Of a stretch of DNA of 64,000 nucleotides, positions 33,398 through 44,614 are shown piece after piece. This DNA comes from Morella rubra (lineage: Eukaryota > Streptophyta > Magnoliopsida > Fagales > Myricaceae). Every line of letters begins with the position of its first letter. Positions within the stretch are counted from its first letter, which is position 1. Below the pieces are notes generated by a model. The model was not told where the DNA came from. It saw nothing but the letters and a program-made list of their open reading frames with translations, and did not search any database. Made by a program: the position numbers and the translations under genes. The stretch spans positions 26,703,613 to 26,767,612 of the forward strand of contig CM025855.1 in NCBI GenBank assembly GCA_003952965.2, read 5' to 3'.

Positions 33398-35242
33398 AAA
33401 CTTACTGTTTAACCTGCCTGGTTCTGTTCGTTCTACCTGAATAAAAAGTTTACTACTGGTTTGTATCCTATTTTATCTGGTTGTTGAGGTTGCCCTTGAG
33501 CTCTAATTGCCCAAGAAATGTCTTGAATGTATAGAAAGTATTAGGTGGAACTTATGATCTGAGTGTAGTATTAAGCTTGATGGCTTTGCTTTGCTTTGCT
33601 ATGCTTGTCGTCTATTTTCACCATTTATGTTTAATTTTACGTCAATCTTTCTCCAGTTAAAGTACGAGTGATACAGAGGCGACAGTCTTACATATTTGTG
33701 GGCCACATGGTGCAAATTAACGTCAAAACAAGAATTTAAGTTTTATATCGGTGATCGTTTAGTAGGTTGAGAAAATGTGTTATGGAAAGAAGAGGGTGAA
33801 CAAGATTATATAAAAGAAAACTGAATCATCACCGTCTCTAGAAAATACTACTCTGGCCCCAACAATAAAGAATAGCATCAATGCAATCATGTACGATGAT
33901 GCCCGCTCTGTCTAGCACTGAAATAGCATCTCATTGCTTCGTTTCTTCGGCATGGGACCATTTAAATGAGCAAAATTGCCAACTTGACAGCGAAAATCAA
34001 GCTAAAATTTTCAACCTTTTGTCGCAAGTTGCAACCACTAAGGAAGACTTGCCATGGAAGTGAATTGAGTCCACACCAAGACGACGCACAGCCATATCAG
34101 GCAACTATAGTGACAAGATAATTAAGCACCCGTACTCGATAAGCCCTCCTGAAGCAGAGCACTAATCTGACCCATGGCTATTTATAGGTTGAAAAGCTTG
34201 TCAAAGAATAATGCAAGAGATTATGTGCTTGTGTCACTCTCATGTAGCACTAAATGCGCGTTGCGCTCAGAAGACAATTGATTGATTAGTCTGATCAGTT
34301 AATTCCAACCTTTTTCTTTGAGTCACTGACATACCCACATTAAATTAGCCTGTATCCATTCAATAGTACGATGTAGAGCTCGTGAGTCCAAGAGACACAT
34401 GGCACGTTTTGATTCGTGCTGATGTGTTTAATACCTGTCACGTCATCACTTCACGTTAATTTTTTAAACAAAGATGGACGGAGCGGTATTTTTACATCAG
34501 AAAAGCGTATCTTAGGGATATGAAAACTAACTTTTTGTACCACAAGAATATTTTTGCAACATTAGCATACCACAGGAGTATGAGATGCATTTGAAGCCTA
34601 AACATTACATATAAGTACCGGAAAAAGCTAGGCAATTATTAACTCTGTAGTAGTTCACCAACTTCTATTGTGGTCGGCAAACCTGCGTTAGAGATTTAAG
34701 ATCTTCTATAATTTTTTATTCGAATTGAGCCATACAATTCGGGACAAAGATACATACAATATGTAGACCTTATTATATGACTCATGCTATCTAAAACTTA
34801 ATATAAATAATATTAAATAGTATAAAATCCATCTATTATATCTCTTTGTCTCTAAATTAATAGTTCAATTTCAACAATAAATTACAAACAATAATGGTCT
34901 TGCGCCATGAGGTCTTATCTCGACTCTTGGGGTTCTCGTCGGTATATTGAAACTTGGGGAGTGGTGGTTCCCAAATTTCTGAGCTACCAAACGTCCCTAA
35001 TGAAACCCTTCTGTCCTTTTTTATTTTTTATTTTTTTTATTTTAATCTTTCCCATTTGTGTGATCTGGTGCTCGATCTTTTTCTTCTTTCAGTTTCAATT
35101 ATATATTTTGTTTCTAATCTTCAGTTTCAATTATATATTTATGCCCGTATGACTTTCTCTCTTCTTTCTCAGCCCTCCCTGATTTCCTCCTAGTACCACC
35201 ACCAGCCTATTTAGGGCCGTGACTTCTGTCTCTTCCTTGATC
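33398..35242. repeat. Segmental duplication, copy A (partner 46436-48284)
   Basis: From about 33600 to 35242 the sequence is almost base-for-base identical to 46643-48284, at a constant offset of 13,042 bp apart from T-run length. It includes array 3' flank sequence (33400-34370), a stretch of about 300 bp not found in other units (34370-34660, with GACACATGGCACGTTTTGAT), and a T-rich part (34660-35242). No gene is supported: the 60-residue frame at 33881 is not kept in other units. Confidence 0.88.
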
Positions 35243-35264
35243 ACTAGGCTACTTCCGTGAGCTG
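35243..35264. other. Breakpoint filled by 20 bp of array-gene sequence
   Basis: The duplicated segment stops at TTGATCACT. It is followed by AGGCTACTTCCGTGAGCTGC, the codons for GYFREL of the array gene, and then directly by the interior of the foldback element (AAAAGTTACAAATG). In the partner at 48285 the sequence continues normally (GTCTCCTCAGCAATG). A 20-bp filler with short overlaps at both joints suggests template switching, or an assembly mosaic. Confidence 0.75.
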
Positions 35265-35785
35265 CAAAAGTTACAAATGAGCTCCTGAAGTACCGTTTTC
35301 AATAAATAGATCTTGGAGGTAAAATTTAAGTCAAATTAAGGTTCTTCCGTCTATTTTTCATCAGTCACTTTAACGACTATTACTGTCAGGACTTTAAAAT
35401 CTACGTCATAACGAATTAGAAAGCTTCACCTATCTAGTTAAAACACCCATATCATATCTAGGTCAGGTGTCTGTCAACTCACCGTGCTTAATTTAACAAA
35501 AGAAAAACAACTTAATGAGGCGACGTTTCTCCCTATTGCAGACACCTGGCACAGATGTGACGTGAACACTTTAAATAGACAAGTGACGTTTTCTAATTCA
35601 TTATGACGTAAATTTAAAGTCATGACAGTAATAGCCACTAACGAGACTAACAGAAAATAAACATAAGGACCTTAATTTAATTAAAACTCTATCTCAATTA
35701 TCTATTTACTGAGAACGTTACTTCAAAAAGCTCATTTACAACCCTCAGATGCCTCGGGGGCTCTCGATGTAATTAAGGCGTTTTT
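35265..35785. mobile_element. Foldback element, second copy
   Basis: Nearly identical to 31187-31708, differing by a few substitutions and a 3-4 base gap near 35518. It lacks the outermost left bases because of the joint at 35264. It was carried here by the 4,076-bp duplication and not by independent insertion, since both flanks on the right also match. Confidence 0.85.
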
Positions 35786-36003
35786 TTTTTTTTTTCACAC
35801 TTCCGTAATTAAAGCTATTTATGATAGTTGCTTTCATGGTGGTTTTTTAACCGACCCCTACTTCTTTTTTTCTTTGGTCTGAGCCAATGACGAAGATGGG
35901 AAAACGAAAGGAAGGTGGAAAGTGGAAAGTGGACAGTAGAGGAATCGGAGCTTCAGCGATTTTTCCTTCAAGGAAGTTCATCGATCCTAGCAAGCTGGAT
36001 GCA

Positions 36004-37117
36004 TCTAGTCCTGGGAAAAGATTCGGTACAAAGGGAAGAGTCCTAAGTTGCTATAAGGAGCGTTCTAGATCTTTTTTTCTTAGATCCAAAGCACCAGAGG
36101 CGTGCCAGGTCATTTAATGAAAGAGAGTCGGCTCCTGCTCGACTTCTACCGGCATGGCTCGGCCGGCTATTTTTTGTTCTCTGGTTTCTTCCTCCTCCCG
36201 AATCCCTCTTTCTTCTTCTCCGTTTTATTCTCTTTGTAGCTGCCGCTCTCCTCGCCGAGTCGAGCAGCTCTTGCCGGAGTCACCTTGCATCTAACGGTGG
36301 AATTCCTTCACTTATCAACTGCTTTCTCGAGGAAGAATTTTTGTGTAATCCCGAATTTAGTTTTCCTCTTCAATCTTTAGCAGTTTCTTCTCAGCACTGG
36401 GCATAAGCCAAAATGGATATGGGTAAGCAAGGTGACTGCCAAAATATAGTCAATTGGGGAGCCTGCGTTTTTGTTTCTGTTCAATTTTCGCAGTTGCTTC
36501 TCACCTTGCATTTCTGTTTTTATTTTTTACACTCTTTGCTTTCTCTGTATCTGTACACTCACTGCTTTGTCTCTGCGCACAAACAAAAAAAATTCCTATG
36601 TCTAAAGCCCGAAGCTGGAACCTTTGCTAATTACTAGCATCTTCTGCATTTTGTTTGGGGTGTTACAGTTTGCACTTTATTTTTTCAGAGTTTTACTGTG
36701 TGTTCAGCTGATGGAGTGACTCTGGATTAACACCCAATATTTTTAGTTGGGTTATGACATGTAAGGTTTCGAAAGGAAAAAAGGGATGGGAAGGCTTGAA
36801 AGTTTTTTCATTTTTTGTGAAGATTCTGAAGTTTTTTCTGCATAAACTCCGTGTAGCAGCAGCTGATAAGAGAAAAGCACGGGGAAGGAAAAAGAGGGGG
36901 ATTCAGGAGGAAGAATCCGGGCCCACGCATTTGAAGAAGGAAACGAAAAAAAAAAAAGAGCCGGCTGAGCCATGCCAGGTCAGCCGAGTAATGACTTGTG
37001 TCTCATTAAACGACCTGGCACGGTCCTATCCTTCCTATCTAAGAAAAAGGATCTAGACCGCACCTTATAGCAACTTAGGACTCTAGCCTGTGTACCGAAT
37101 CTTTTCCCTCTAGTCCT
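36004..37117. mobile_element. 1.1-kb Mutator-like element, duplicated copy
   Basis: Element 36013-37108 with target duplication TCTAGTCCT at 36004-36012 and 37109-37117. Identical to 31937-33036 except for a one-base T deletion near 36480 and a three-base difference near 36995. Insertion site and target duplication are the same, so it arose by segmental duplication. It lies in the promoter of copy 6. Confidence 0.88.
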
Positions 37118-37265
37118 TGCAAAAGCATAGGCGGTTTTACTTGAAACCATGTCCAGTTTTGCTTTTCATTCCTAGTACTAGTGCTCTATAAATAAGAGCT
37201 CTTCTTGAATCAGGTGATGAGCAGAAAATTTTGAGACTAACATACGAGAGAACATTGGAACCGCA

Positions 37266-37528
37266 ATGGGTAGCGGCGAAAGCAGACTGAACAACAACAA
37301 TTCGACTAGACCAGAAGATGATGAGTCCAACAACTCGACGCTGGCTAGTGCAGTAGCTGCAGGTGTAGGGCTGCAGCTGCTTGTGGGGCAATCGCTCTCC
37401 TGTCGGGCTCAGGAACTACGACAAACAAGAAAACAATGAAAGCCCCCGGAAGGAATGGCGCTACTATCTACAGGGACGACTTTCAACGAGACCCGAAAGG
37501 CTACTTCCGTGAGCTGCACAAAAAGTAA
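37266..37528 (+). pseudogene. Array gene copy 6 (single-base frameshift)
   Basis: Starts MGSGES and keeps the long N-terminus (RLNNNNSTRPEDDESNN). One base is missing in the membrane-helix codons (CTGCAGCTGC where others have CTGGCAGCTGC), which truncates the product to 57 residues. Beyond it the original frame is still fully readable to GYFREL and a KK end with TAA at 37526-37528. TATAAA lies at 37187-37192. Only one lesion separates it from an intact gene, so its inactivation looks recent. Its promoter is that of copy 5, including the MULE. Confidence 0.88.
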
Positions 37529-40082
37529 AAACTTACTGTTTAGACCTGCCTGGTTCTGTTGTTGTTCTACCCAGAATAAAATGTTTACTGCTGGTTTGTA
37601 TTCCTATTTTTATCTGGCTTGTTGAGGTTGCCCTTGAGCTCTAATTGCCCAAGAAATGTCTTGAATGTATAGAAAGTATTAGGTGGAACTTGTGATCTGA
37701 GTGTAGTATTAAGCTTGATGGCTTTGCTTTGCTTGTCGTCTAATTTCACCATTTATGTTTAATTTTACGTTAATCTTTCAGTGTTCTTTTCCCTAGTTAG
37801 ATTTGGATGATCGGGTCCAACATCTGATTCCTCCCACGAAACCTCGATTGTAATATATTAACAACATATTTTCACTAATTCTGCTAATCAGGAATATACT
37901 TCCATGTAAGTTTCGAAACAAATATCTCGCTTCTCATCCTATTTTCAGAGGAAAGAAACATTTAAATCTTCTGATCTCCTCGTATATTTGTGGTTAAACT
38001 TGGTGCAATGCTTCTGATTACCCAATTTTCCCACATACTTGGCTCAAATGAAAAATGCCGATAGGACTTTTGAGGTTAACTTCAGAATCCGTGAAGACCA
38101 CCACAGAAACAAACACCTCTCATGTCTGCGTTTTACATCTGCTTCAAGTAGTGCCCAGTTAAAGTTCGAGTGATGCGGAGGGCGATATTCTTACATATTT
38201 GTTTGCAACATTGGTGCAAATTAACGTCAAAACAGGAATTTAAGTTTTCTATCGGTGCTTGTTTAGTAGGTTGAGAAAATGTGATTTGGAAAGAAGAGGG
38301 TGAAAAAAATTATATAAAATAAAACTGAATCATCACCGTTTCTAGAAAATACTTCTACGCACCGGCCGCCGGCCCCAGCAATAAAGAATAGCGTCAATGC
38401 GATCATGTACGATGATTTCCGCTCTGTCTGACACTGAAATAGCATCTCATTGCTTCGTTCCTTCGCCATGGGACCATTTAAATGAACAAACTTGACAGCG
38501 AAAATCAAGCTAATTAAATTTTAAACGTCCTTTTGTCGCAAGTGGCAACCACTAAGGAAGACTTGCCATACAAGTGGATGGAGTCCACGCGTAGCCCACT
38601 TATGCACAGGCATACATATAGTGAGAAGATAAAGACAAGAGAACGTCCGATAAGCACGCGTACTAGATAAGCCCTCCTGAAGCAGAGCACTAATCTGTCA
38701 TGTTAGTGCAGCGATATTCAAGTCTTTGGTTAGATCAGGATGTGAGGCTTGGAAAATGCCTATATGACCCATGGCTATAGGTTGAAAAGCTTGTCGAAGA
38801 ATGGCGGAGATTATGTCCTTGTGTCACAGTCATACGGTATCAAATGCGCAGTGCGCTCATAAGACAATTGATTAATTAGCCTCCTCTTCTAACATTTTTC
38901 TTTGTTTCACTGAGATGCCCACGGTAGAATAGCATGTACCCCATTCAACAGTATTAGATCCTGGAAACATGAGTTGCTTAAAAATTTTTAATTCGAACAT
39001 GTACGTCGTATGTTATATGGATTTTTGTAACTAGATTTTTAATTAAATATAAATATAAAAACATGTAATTACATATATTTAGTTATGACATAAAAAGTGG
39101 CATCATTGCATAAATACTTTAAACTGACATTAAAATACATAACAAAATAAATTATTAGATATGCATACATCAATATCATATAAAAATGAAAAATAATTAA
39201 AAAATTATATAAATGTAAACACAAAATATATTGAATGTGCAATATATAAATATATATGGACTTTTAAATAAATTTAAATAAACAAAATCGAACTTATATG
39301 AGTTATATTCGCGAGTTTAATTCAAATATAATCGAGTTAAGTTAAATTGGACTTATTTAATATTTGAACAAAAAATTATTTTCAAATTTGACTCTTTTAT
39401 TAAATAAATCGGAGCTGTTTATTCACACCGTCGTAAATATGATTTCTTCCCAATTTGATCAGTATCTTTTAGCAAAGAATAGTAGATTATGGTTAATTTG
39501 GATCACGACCTTTTATAAAAAAAAATTTGTCTCTATCATAATTGGGGTAAAAAATTATGAAGAATCTAATGGGCTATTCTACCAGTGTTTATAGGTTTTG
39601 TTCGTTGGGCTCGGGTGGGAGTAGGTGTCAAAAATTAGGAAAACATGCTTTTTAATGAATCAAAAGCAAGCAGATGCATCGGTAAACGAGGAATCTCTTT
39701 TTGAAAAGTCTGCGGAGAGTTTTTCTTTTTTTCCACACTTCGTAATTAAAGCTATTTATGATAGTTTCTCTTTTTTATAAGTAACTATTCATGATAGTTT
39801 GATGACCGACCCCTTTTTCTTTTTATTCTTTCGCCTGAGCCAATGACGAAGAAGGGAAAAACGAAAGGGAAGGGGAAAAGGGAGGAATCGCAGGAGCAGC
39901 GATTCTTCCTCCAAGGAAGTTCATGGATCCTAGCCAGCTGGATGCATCTAGTCCTTAAAGAGGCAGAGGCGGTTTTACTTAAAACCCTGTGCAGTTTTGC
40001 CGTTCATTAACTTCATCCTGACTTTCCAACTTCCAAGCTCTGAAGTGCTATGTAAAGTACTAGAGCTCTTCTTGTCGGACTT
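37529..40082. repeat. 3' flank of unit 6 and upstream part of unit 7
   Basis: 37529-38950 is the standard 3' flank, including a downstream segment shared with 4250-4560 and 9520-9830. From 38955 to about 39425 is an AT-rich stretch not found in other units, with GAGCTGTTTATT-type sequence reminiscent of degraded hAT MITEs. From 39430 the promoter-side blocks resume and run to GAGCTCTTCTTG at about 40075, including a damaged TATA (CTATGTAAAG near 40048). No gene. Confidence 0.65.
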
Positions 40083-40305
40083 GGGGCATGTTCGTTTTTA
40101 ACATTTTTGTAGGATTTGAATCCTACTTTTATTTTTACAATCCAAACATCATAACATACACGTATTTTTATACAACACTTTATTACTTTTTCTACACACA
40201 CCAATCCCTTTCAACAACTTCTACACGCATTTTTATACAACTTTAACACCACCTAAATATTCACAAAACCATCAGAATCCTAAAAAAAACATGAAAACGA
40301 ACATG
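40083..40305. mobile_element. MITE (about 220 bp) in the leader of copy 7
   Basis: Ends GGGGCATGTTCGTTTTTAAC and, reversed, CATGTTCGTTTTCATG. Inner matches are TGTAGGATTTGAATCC against GAATCCTAAAAAAAACATG. Short, AT-rich, no coding. Resembles Harbinger- or hAT-type MITEs; superfamily not settled. Confidence 0.65.
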
Positions 40306-41023
40306 GATTCCTACTAAGAGGAAATCACATCGCGCGCGTCCTAACAGATCATTAGATAGTTAACAACGTATTAATAAATTCACCTAATGGTATGCTATTA
40401 AATATTTTAAAAAATTAAAAAAAAATATTGGATGGGGCATTAAAACATAACGCCTAGTAAAACTCATCGTTTCACTACACAATCGTTCTCCCATTTGTTC
40501 GTAGATCCCTTCGGTAGTCGGAGTCCCCAGGATTTTTGTTTTCTTAACAGCACGATCGTTTTGTTAAAAACCCCGGGTCTCCCCTCTCCCATTTGTTCAC
40601 AGACAACAAGGTTTTTTTTTTTTTTTTTGAAACAAAACGATCATTTTGTTTAAACCCCAGTCCCCCCTCGCCCATTTGTTCGCAGACTCCCAAGAAATAT
40701 TCCGATTCCCCCGACTCCACTCTGGCCCTCAGCTCTCTCGTCTCTATACTTGTGCGCGAGATGCGAGCGACGGGGATTAGAATTTTCAGCGCCTTGCGCG
40801 CGGGCCGTGCGCGACAATGATTTATTTTGACAAAGTGCTCCTTGGCCTGACATCTTCTAGATTTTAAGTAAGATTTTTATTTATTATTTGTGGAGTTGGC
40901 CAAGTCCCAAGCCTATGAACGATAGGTGACACATACTCTTGGAGACAACTAATGTGAAAAAGGAAGATGTCATACTGAAGCACAGAAGCCACTTTTGACT
41001 TTTGAGCCTGGTGGGCAGTGGCG

Positions 41024-41139
41024 GATGCAGGGCCGCCCTGGACAAAAAAAAAAAAAATTTAGACATAATTTTTTTTTTAAAGAAAGAATTTTTTTTAAGA
41101 GTTCGTCTCCTTTAAATTAGGTCCTGAATCCGTCACGGT
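41024..41139. mobile_element. Nested MITE-like insertion (about 115 bp)
   Basis: CAGTGGCGGATGCAGG at the left end is matched in inverted form by CCTGAATCCGTCAC at the right. Interior is A/T-rich with homopolymers. The ends resemble hAT-type MITE termini. No target duplication could be confirmed. Confidence 0.5.
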
Positions 41140-41480
41140 TGATAAAACGGGATCATTATTCTTATTAAAAAATAATAAAGATAAAAAATTTTAAAACCGA
41201 TCTTAACATGTTTAATTTGGTAATTTCTGGATTTGAGTAAGACGAGTATTATACCATTTTTAAGATTAATCGAGAGAGTGTAAACTGATCCGGATAATCG
41301 GTTTAAAAAGAAAAAAAAAACTAAGAAGATGGTGTATTTTTCCAAAGGTAAAATATATACATGACAGAACAGTCATTGCATGAACAACTGTAAAGGCACT
41401 TACCAGCTTGTCAAAATCCAAGTGGCAAGCTTTTCGTTTTTTTCCCCGGGGTCTGTGAACAAATAGGGGAGGGGAGATCC

Positions 41481-41666
41481 GGGGTTTTTAACAAAACGAT
41501 CGTGCTGTTAAAAAGATAAAAAATTCCGGGGACCTCGGGTGCTCGGGGGGGGAAGAGGGGAGATCCGGGGTTTTTAACAAAACGATCGTGCTGTTAAAAA
41601 GACAAAAAATTCCGGGGGGTTTTTAACAAAACGATCGTGCTGTTAAAAAGACAAAAAATTCCGGGG
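41481..41666. repeat. Three direct repeats within the right inverted arm
   Basis: TTTTTAACAAAACGATCGTG followed by CTGTTAAAAAGACAAAAAAT and TCCGGGG occurs three times (starting near 41485, 41571 and 41620). The spacing of about 86 and 49 bp is set by different lengths of G-rich linker. The left arm has one clear inverted copy near 40530 and a degenerate one near 40630, so the repeats expanded on one side only. Confidence 0.8.
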
Positions 41667-41932
41667 ACCTGCTCGGGGCTCGGGGGGACCGGTCGGGTGG
41701 AGGGGGGGGGTTTAAGCATCTCATCTAACGTTTTTTTCTTTTTGTTTTGGATTTTTTTAAAGTATTTTAATACAGACCATTAGATTGATTCATTAATACA
41801 CTGTCACACATCTAATGGCTTGTTAAGACGTGCGAGGTGATTTCCTCTTAGGAGCAAATCCGACTCCCTTATTGTCTCCGTATAAGAGCAGAAAATTTTT
41901 AGACTAACACACGAAAGAACGTTAGAGCCACA

Positions 41933-42202
41933 ATGGGTAGCAGCGAAAGCACACTGAACAACAACGATTCGACTAGACCAGAAGATGATGCGTCTAACAA
42001 GAATAAGGTGGCTGGTGCAGTTGTTGCTGGTGTAGGTCTGGCAGCTGCTTGTGTGGCAATTGCTCTCCTGTCGAGCTCAGGAACCACGACAAACAAGAAA
42101 ACAATGAAAGCCCCGGGAAGGAATACTCGCATATACAGGGATGACTTTGAAGAGACGCGGCAGGCTACTTCCGTGAGCTGCGCAAAAAGTACTAAAACTT
42201 GA
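41933..42202 (+). CDS. Array protein copy 7 (89 aa, alternative C-terminus)
   Basis: MGSSES start, NNNDSTRPEDDAS (9-21), a good Ala/Gly/Val-rich helix (about 26-47), TMKAPGRN (57-64) and IYRDDFE (67-73). After Glu73 one base is missing (GAAGAG for GAACGAG), so the usual RDAAGYFRELRKK is replaced by a tail ending RQATSVSCAKSTKT. AATAAA at 42238-42243 remains. About 1.8 kb of inserted elements separate it from its damaged TATA region, so transcription would need a new start. It may be a pseudogene in practice, though most of the protein is unchanged. Function unknown. Confidence 0.55.
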   Translation: MGSSESTLNNNDSTRPEDDASNKNKVAGAVVAGVGLAAACVAIALLSSSGTTTNKKTMKAPGRNTRIYRDDFEETRQATSVSCAKSTKT

Positions 42203-42919
42203 TGTTTAGACCTGCCTGGTTCTGTTGTTCTACCCGGAATAAAATGTTTACTGCTGGTTTGTATTCCTATTTTATCTGGCTTGTTGAGGTTGTCCTTGAG
42301 CTCTAATTGCCCAAGATATGTCTTGGATTTATAGAAAAGTATTAGGTGGAACTTATGATCTGAGTGGAGTATTAAGCTTGATGGCTTTGCCTTGCTATGT
42401 TGTAGTCTATTTTTGCCATTTATGTTTTACGTTTATCTTTTAGTGTTATTGATCATTCTCAGGCAGCAAATGCAACGACAAGCCCAGACAGAAACCATGG
42501 AGAGTTGGCTTTGTTTACCCTTTATGGCTGTATTTTATATTATGAGTTTATACAGATTAAGATCTCTTATTTATAGAGACAGTACAAAGCGATAATAGAA
42601 AAATATTTCTATATTTAAATTTGAATCTTCATGGATAATATATCAAATCTTTGATATGTAACTATAATATATATCAAATTTTAAGAAGTTTGATTGCCAT
42701 GATGATTGAGTCTCTATCACATCCTCCCTCAAACAGATAAGCCTTCCCGAAAGCAGAGCACTAGTCTATAACGTTACTGCAGCAATATTCAAGTATTTCG
42801 GTTATATCAGATCTGGGGCTTGGAAAATGCCTATTATGACCCATGGCTATAGGTTGAAAAGCTTGTTGACAAATGGTGTTGGAGATTATGTGCTTGGTCA
42901 CCCTCACGCAGCACAAAAT
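42203..42919. repeat. Truncated 3' flank after copy 7
   Basis: Standard 3' flank to about 42440, then a jump to part of the opening block (GACAAGCCCAGACAGAAACC, GAGAGTTGGCTTTG) at about 42480, an AT-rich stretch, and distal flank sequence from about 42735 (GATAAGCCTTCCCGAAAGCA). It is a shortened, mosaic unit with no gene. Confidence 0.6.
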
Positions 42920-43309
42920 TGATGAGGATCTGGTTCTAGACCAAAAGACATGCTTAAAGTTAGAGTTATTCAAGTCCTCTTATTAAGTCTTCTAATTAGG
43001 TTCTCCTATGTAATGTGGGATCTCAACAATCTCCATCCTTCGAAGACCGACGTCCTCGTCGTTTGCGTCTCCCACATGGCCTATTTAGAGAGGCTTTCAC
43101 CGAACTTGGGCCTACCCTGACCCATACCGAATCTATAGAGTCTAAGAAAATGGATTCATGCAAGTCACCACACGGCCTAGAAAGGATGCATGGGTCACCA
43201 ATTGATGAGGACTTGGGTTCTAGACCAAAAGACATACCTTAAAGTTAGAGTTATCCAAGCCCTTTATTAAGTCTTCTAATTATGTTCTCTAAAATGTGGG
43301 ATCTCAACA
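42920..43309. mobile_element. 390-bp TRIM-like element
   Basis: Two direct repeats of 109 and 107 bp (42920-43028 and 43203-43309), each starting TGATGAGGA and ending GGGATCTCAACA. The ends are mutually inverted (TGATGAG against CTCAACA) and bounded by TG/CA like LTRs. Only 174 bp lie between them, with no recognisable primer site or protein. The insertion splits the array sequence CAGCACAAACGCGCAG. The flanking target duplication is imperfect. A terminal-repeat retrotransposon in miniature is the best fit; a tandem duplication is the alternative. Confidence 0.6.
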
Positions 43310-43331
43310 CAAACGCGCAGTGCACTCTGAA

Positions 43332-43442
43332 GACAATTGATTGATTAGTCTGAGCTTCTAATCTTTTTCTTTAAGTCACTGAAAAAGACAATTAATTGAT
43401 TAGTCTGAGCTTCCAATCTTTTTCTTTAAAGTCATTGAAAAT
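43332..43442. repeat. Tandem duplication of 55 bp
   Basis: GACAATTGATTGATTAGTCT and the following bases to CACTGAAAAA (43332-43386) are repeated at 43387-43442 with a few changes. Other units have this sequence once. Confidence 0.85.
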
Positions 43443-44614
43443 TATTTTATACCGTACAATAGTATTAGGTCTTTGAAAAGCTACTTTTCAGAATAATATT
43501 ATAATTCTACGAAGCATTATTGAATGATTTTAGTAGATGCCTCATATTAGCAAATAACCTTCTTAATTAATGAATTAATTTAATTGCTTCCACAACCACT
43601 GTGTCCCTACATTAGGTAGTTCGGCAAGCCTTTTGTGGCAACTCATGGTCTGGAATTGGGACACAAGGCAGGCCGGCTAAGGCATGAGCAATTTCTGTGG
43701 AAAGTTGGCTCTATTTGCACCTCTCTCTCTCTCTCTCTCTCTCTCTCGTAGTTGCAGTAAACGTGGGCCGATTTTGGGAGCCTATACAGTATACAGGTTA
43801 TACAATCTGCAGTAAACGTAGGCCTATTTTGGGATCCTATACAGTATATAGGTTACACAATCTTGTACGGAGAAAGTGGACTGGGGCGAGTTAAACAAAT
43901 TAAGCCTACAAACTTATTTATTTATTTTATCTTGTCTAAAAGCTATTTTGGGTGCATCTCCTGTAATAAGATATTTTACAATATTCCTTCCTTCGAATCA
44001 TCAGATGACGCTTCATTTTATGCTGCAGTGCATGGCCTCAGTTTATAAAATGACCTTTCTCCACGAACCGTGGCCCTCTGTTCCCTCAACGACAGAAGTT
44101 TTGGTTTTCAAAATTTTTGGAGTTTAAAAATTGGTAAAAAAACTTAAGAGGTGATTTACATGAAATTTTTATATTTATTTTGATCAAAAAAATTATATGA
44201 TGGAGATAAAATATTCTGGAATTATTTTATTTGACTAAATATTTGGGATGTCAAAAATTTTGAGAGGCAAATTAGGGCCCGACTTTTGTCTCCTCCTTGA
44301 CCAGTGTCTCCCCAGCAATGTAAAATCTCATCTAGAGAACCCACCATAACAATACTAGAATCTCAGCTCATCTCTACCTGCAGGGTGTATATGTCATACT
44401 TCTATGCAATAGGCGGGCTTAACATTTTTGGAGGCCTTAGACAAGTCATAAAAATTGAGGCATTTTAATTTTTTTAAAAAAATTTATAAATTCAAAATTA
44501 AGGCATAAACTTGCTTCTTGTTTTTTAGATGCAAAATTACTAATTAAATTTTTATATTCAAGTTTAGCTAATAAATCTATCTTGAGACATAATTATAATA
44601 AATAATTTTTTATA

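Larger units (their letters stand above)
40315..41850. mobile_element. 1.5-kb non-autonomous element with long inverted ends
   Basis: Left end TAAGAGGAAATCACATCGCG and right end CGAGGTGATTTCCTCTTA are inverted copies. Similarity continues inward over roughly 300 bp on each side: AACAGCACGATCGTTTTG on the left against CAAAACGATCGTGCTGTT on the right. The middle (40690-41440) holds a GC-rich patch, a smaller MITE-like insertion and no recognisable gene. I could not define a target duplication. It sits between the TATA region and the start codon of copy 7. Confidence 0.7.

Noticed and set aside
33881..34063. 60-residue frame identical at 46923-47105
   Set aside because: The two are part of a recent segmental duplication, so identity is no evidence of coding. 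In units 1, 2 and 6 the same place has stops or shifts.
34907..35193. Phe/Leu-rich frames that look like a multi-pass membrane protein (also 47949-48236)
   Set aside because: Hydrophobicity comes from T-rich DNA; frame differs between the two duplicated copies because of T-run length, with no conserved protein.
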